This document shows positions 60,650 to 64,000 of a DNA stretch of 64,000 bases, piece after piece. The stretch is taken from NCBI GenBank assembly GCA_033675265.1, contig JAUJYZ010001328.1:186001-250000 (forward strand), given 5' to 3'. The notes beneath the pieces are model-generated. The model searched no databases. It was given only the letters and a program-made list of their open reading frames with translations, and was not told the origin of the DNA. The first letter of the stretch is position 1, and each line of letters begins with the position of its first letter. A program made the translations under genes and the position numbers. Source of the DNA: Actinostola sp. cb2023 (lineage: Eukaryota > Cnidaria > Anthozoa > Actiniaria > Actinostolidae).

Positions 60650-60973
60650 AATTGCCCTATACCATTATGACGTAACGGCTTATTTATGAGGGGGACAGAA
60701 TCGTGAAGAACAATAGAAATTTGAACTAAATCTGCTCTGCTGAGGTTCGCTTGATTTCAAATTGGCTAGTTTCCAGATATTATGTTCATCGATACTTTTC
60801 CCACAATATTTACTGTGTTTGGTGACTTTTATCGCCTTCAGATCGTCTGTAAAATACATTTATTTGGGAAATCCTTTGTGTTGTTGCTGTTTTGTCCCCC
60901 TCTAGCGACCATGATCCTTAGCGTTTAAACAATAGATTGTTTTGATGTGACGTCATAGTGGTATAGGGCAATT
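60650..60973. mobile_element. MITE with AATTGCCCTATACCA ends
   Basis: AATTGCCCTATACCATTATG at the left pairs with the right end ATAGTGGTATAGGGCAATT, both next to TGACGT(C/A)A. No ORF. Confidence 0.75.
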
Positions 60974-62620
60974 GCATGTATTGAGGTTTGGTTGGGCGGA
61001 GAGCCTTGTAGGGGCACCTTTTGGCAAATCAATTGTAAAATGAATACAAATATTATACAAACTCAATGTACTGTGTGTCATATAAGCAGTATAAAAGAAG
61101 GACACAATGTTTATGCAATTTTGCTTTATTATAACAATCATAAAGAGAGTGATTCACTGTGGCATGTTTCTGGAACCCATGCTTGCGTCACCTAAAAATA
61201 CACAATATACATCAGTGATAATCAGTTGCATTATCATTTACCCATTAATTGAGCTGTATTTAAGCTTACTACAGTGAGATAGACTCTATAACATTCTATT
61301 TCCCACTTGGGAAGGAATTATTTTAAAATTGTTGTAAGAAGTCACAGTTGCCATAGTTTAAACTTTGTGGCTCCAACCTGTAGATACAGATACACTACAC
61401 TATATTACACTGATTTTATCCCCAATCAGCCGAGAGACATTAAGCTTATATGGCAGTCCATTTTGAGTCTATAATAATAAAGAAACAACGATGTGGAATT
61501 CATATGAGAACACATCGTCTTACGGTATAGCATGACACCACGTGAAACAGAGCGAACTAAGTAGAGCGCCCAGATGAAATCTTGGGTAGAAAGTTAACAC
61601 AACTTGTACGAAGTTACACCTCTGTGATCTACTGGAAATAGTTGTTAAGATGACAAACTTCACAGACAAATTGTTCATAACCATTGAAAAATGTCGTAAA
61701 TGAATGAATTTTAGATTCAAAGGTTGACTTACCGTTTATTTAGCTCCAGTCGGCCGCCATTTTGAAACCACTTGGGTTCAGTTAGAAAGGATTTTTCGCT
61801 CTCAAGAATCGTTTCTTGCTCGCTTCTTGCACTGAATACCCAGAATACAATGGAATAAACTAAGTTCCCGTATGTCAGCCGGGAAGGCCGTGAGCACAGA
61901 GGACTGGAACGCTAGATTATTTTCACGAATAAATTTTCGGGTTTTTGCCTATTTTTCAAGGAACAATGGAATCGTGACGTCAAAAGTTTCTACCGGACTG
62001 GTAAGTTACATCCTACGATCATTCAAACAAGTTCGAGAATACAAGTATATAAAACCAGTCCTTTAGAAGCCGCGATTTTTAAATTGTTAAATTTGGGATC
62101 GCAGCTAATTATAACTTTTCAATGATAATCAAAGCCAGAGAATAAAACACGTACAGCACAAGTAAGAAAAGAAAGAAGGAGACAATTTATAAAGATCTGC
62201 ATTTTGTAAGCGTTCAACCACTTCTATGTTATAAATACTCGACTGAATAAAGCCACACGGGACTTTCTTCCGACCTGTATTTATTTTGGCCCGGTTTCTT
62301 AAGTATACATGCATCTATGTATTTATTTTAGACTGTCCCCGCGGGCTGTTGTATACATTTCAAACGGTCCTTATTCGATCACGTGGCCGTCCCCAAGGAC
62401 TATTATACCGACGTATTGCCATATCAATGAAGCTTCGCCGAATAGACTACAAAAATCACACTTTAATATAATATGAGTGACTAGATGGAGCAATGGTCTA
62501 ATAGGGTTTATCTGAAGTTATGGCTTAGGGGCCGTATATCCCCTCCCTCACTGGCCTTTTGGTTAGGACCTAGTTTTATATAGCACCGGGATAGCGCGGG
62601 CGGGGCGGGGCCGAAATCTT
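60974..62620. other. Non-coding spacer
   Basis: No gene recognised. CGGCCGCCATTTTG occurs near 61750, and an ATGGAATCGTGACGTCAAAAG string near 61968 is the complement of sequence near 59655, so repeat fragments are present. Confidence 0.45.
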
Positions 62621-62871
62621 CACCCTCTACGTAAGTCGATTCGATGTCTCAGCTTCTTAGAATGTCTCGGGTGAATCATCCCATTATTTCTTTTTTCTTT
62701 TTTCGAGTTTTCTTTTTCGTCTTTCCTTTGATACGGGAGGGGTGGGACCGTGACCAAAACCAAGGAGCCAAAGGCCGTCTGGAGTTCGAGTTTCACAGGA
62801 GTCGATCTTTTTTTTCCTTCTTTTTTTTTATCGCGTACAATTTTCTCTTATTTTCTTGTCCTTTCCTTTTA

Positions 62872-62991
62872 GATTTTGACAAGGCAATGCACAGGATTCC
62901 CATTAAAATCCCTATACAGAATGAACTGACCAAACAGTGTTTTCAAGTCATACGCGATGCCTTGCAGTTTCATTCAGAGCTGGTATTATAG
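62872..62991 (+). other. Possible isolated terminal exon
   Basis: A strong acceptor (TTTTCTTGTCCTTTCCTTTTAG) precedes an open stretch reading FDKAMHRIPIKIPIQNEL and on to SELVL then a stop. The composition looks coding, but no family is recognised and no partner exon was found. Confidence 0.25.
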
Positions 62992-63354
62992 AGGCTGTGA
63001 AAATTATGCTTTACAGAAATTGTGCAGCAATGGGCTAAAACTACTTCTGTAGATGATAGAAGTAATTTTTTTAGCATTTGCAAGGTTCATTAAACCTATC
63101 AAAAGAGCTTCGATATAAAGAAGCCCGAGTTAACGCTGATAGAGCGTCTAGTTAACCATAATCTCAGTCAGACATTTTACACTTCACATAAAAGTAAGTT
63201 TATTTTTTGTCTGTTCTTGGTGTCACAATCATGAATGTGTGTTTTCTATTCGTACCGATAAAAACAAGAGCAACAGATAAATAATAGCATATTCTAGTAA
63301 ATACTTTTTACACGGCCTAAAGACACTTACAGCCGGAAGAGCAAGTTATCTATG

Positions 63355-63830
63355 ACAAGTGTCCGTGACAAGTTTACTTGCTCGTGAGTACGAACAACAA
63401 GTTTGCTTTGACAAGTGTCCGTGACAAGTTTACTTGCTCGTGAGTACGAACAACAAGTTTTCTTTGACAAGTGTCCGTGACAAGTTTACTTGCTCGTGAG
63501 TACGAACAACAAGTTTTCTTTGACAAGTTTAATTTGCCTTGACAAGTTTTATTTGCTCGTGTGAACAAATAAACAAGTTTTCTTTGACAAGTGTCCGTGA
63601 CAAGTTTACTTGCTCGTGAGTACGAACAACAAGTTTGCTTTGACAAGTTTAATTTGCCTTGACAAGTTTTATTTGCTCGTGTGAACAAATAAACAAGTTT
63701 TCTTTGACAAGTGTCCGTGACAAGTTTACTTGCTCGTGAGTACGAACAACAAGTTTGCTTTGACAAGTTTTGCCTTGACAAGTTTTATTTGCTCGTGTGA
63801 ACGAATAAACAAGTTTTCTTTGACAAGTTT
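63355..63830. repeat. Tandem/compound repeat of TTGACAAGTnT units
   Basis: Two unit types alternate: one with GACAAGTGTCCGTGACAAGT and TTACTTGCTCGTGAGTACGA, the other with TTTAATTTGCCTTGACAAGT and GCTCGTGTGAACAAATAAAC. Unit lengths near 56-65 bases keep a minus-strand frame open for about 135 codons (63374-63781). Degenerate TTGACAAG motifs continue to the window end. Confidence 0.85.
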
Positions 63831-64000
63831 TCCCCTGTTGACCATAGCAAGGTTTGCAAATTCAGCAAGTTTTCCTTGTCAACTGAGTTGCCTTGTTCAA
63901 AATCTAGCATATCAGTTGTTGAACAAGTGCACTTGACAAGGAAAAACATGAGAAGTTTTCCTTTACAGACGATCAAATAAAACTTGTCAAGGCAAAACTT

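Noticed and set aside
63355..63830. CRISPR-like array
   Set aside because: The spacing is filled with the same repeated sequence rather than unique spacers, and the genome is eukaryotic.

Overview
The window is animal nuclear DNA. Genes are split by GT-AG introns, base composition is AT-rich, and the spaces between exons are packed with small inverted-repeat elements, microsatellites and long G/C homopolymers. The protein set (BZW/5MP, ACBD5, CDKL1, DSTYK-like proteins) and the repeat style suggest a cnidarian, most likely an anthozoan such as a stony coral. The phylum is inference; only the animal origin is firm.

Layout. (1) 124-1822, minus strand: first three coding exons of a BZW (eIF5-mimic) gene that runs off the left edge. 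(2) 5116-12293, plus strand: a complete nine-exon ACBD5 gene (570 aa) with an acyl-CoA-binding domain, an FFAT-like motif, a coiled coil and a C-terminal membrane anchor. (3) 16309-45990: a cluster of four paralogous genes, called A (+), B (-), C (+) and D (+) here. Each joins an N-terminal dynamin-like GTPase domain, a long helical middle and a C-terminal protein-kinase domain. The kinase region matches DSTYK (Dusty kinase, RIPK5). (4) 48996-57171, minus strand: a CDKL1/4-type kinase in nine exons (358 aa as modelled). (5) 57172-64000: almost entirely repeats, with one possible isolated exon and some ORFs inside repeats.

The most unusual content is the DSTYK-like cluster. All four copies keep a P-loop (GxxxxGKS/T) and a D-x-P-G switch motif. 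In A, C and D the kinase domain has lost the DFG motif through what looks like a shared short deletion, whereas B keeps HRD and DFG. As I recall it, vertebrate DSTYK is the reverse: a working kinase with an eroded P-loop. The cluster therefore suggests that DSTYK descends from a GTPase-kinase fusion and that cnidarian copies have specialised as GTPase-pseudokinases. Copies A and D share tracts of near-identical DNA in the switch region and kinase exons, which fits gene conversion. Copy A carries a one-base frameshift, and next to its last exon lies a mosaic stretch that may be a real rearrangement or a consensus artefact.

Exon coordinates were derived by hand from splice signals, reading-frame phase and similarity between paralogs. 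No alignment or database search was run.
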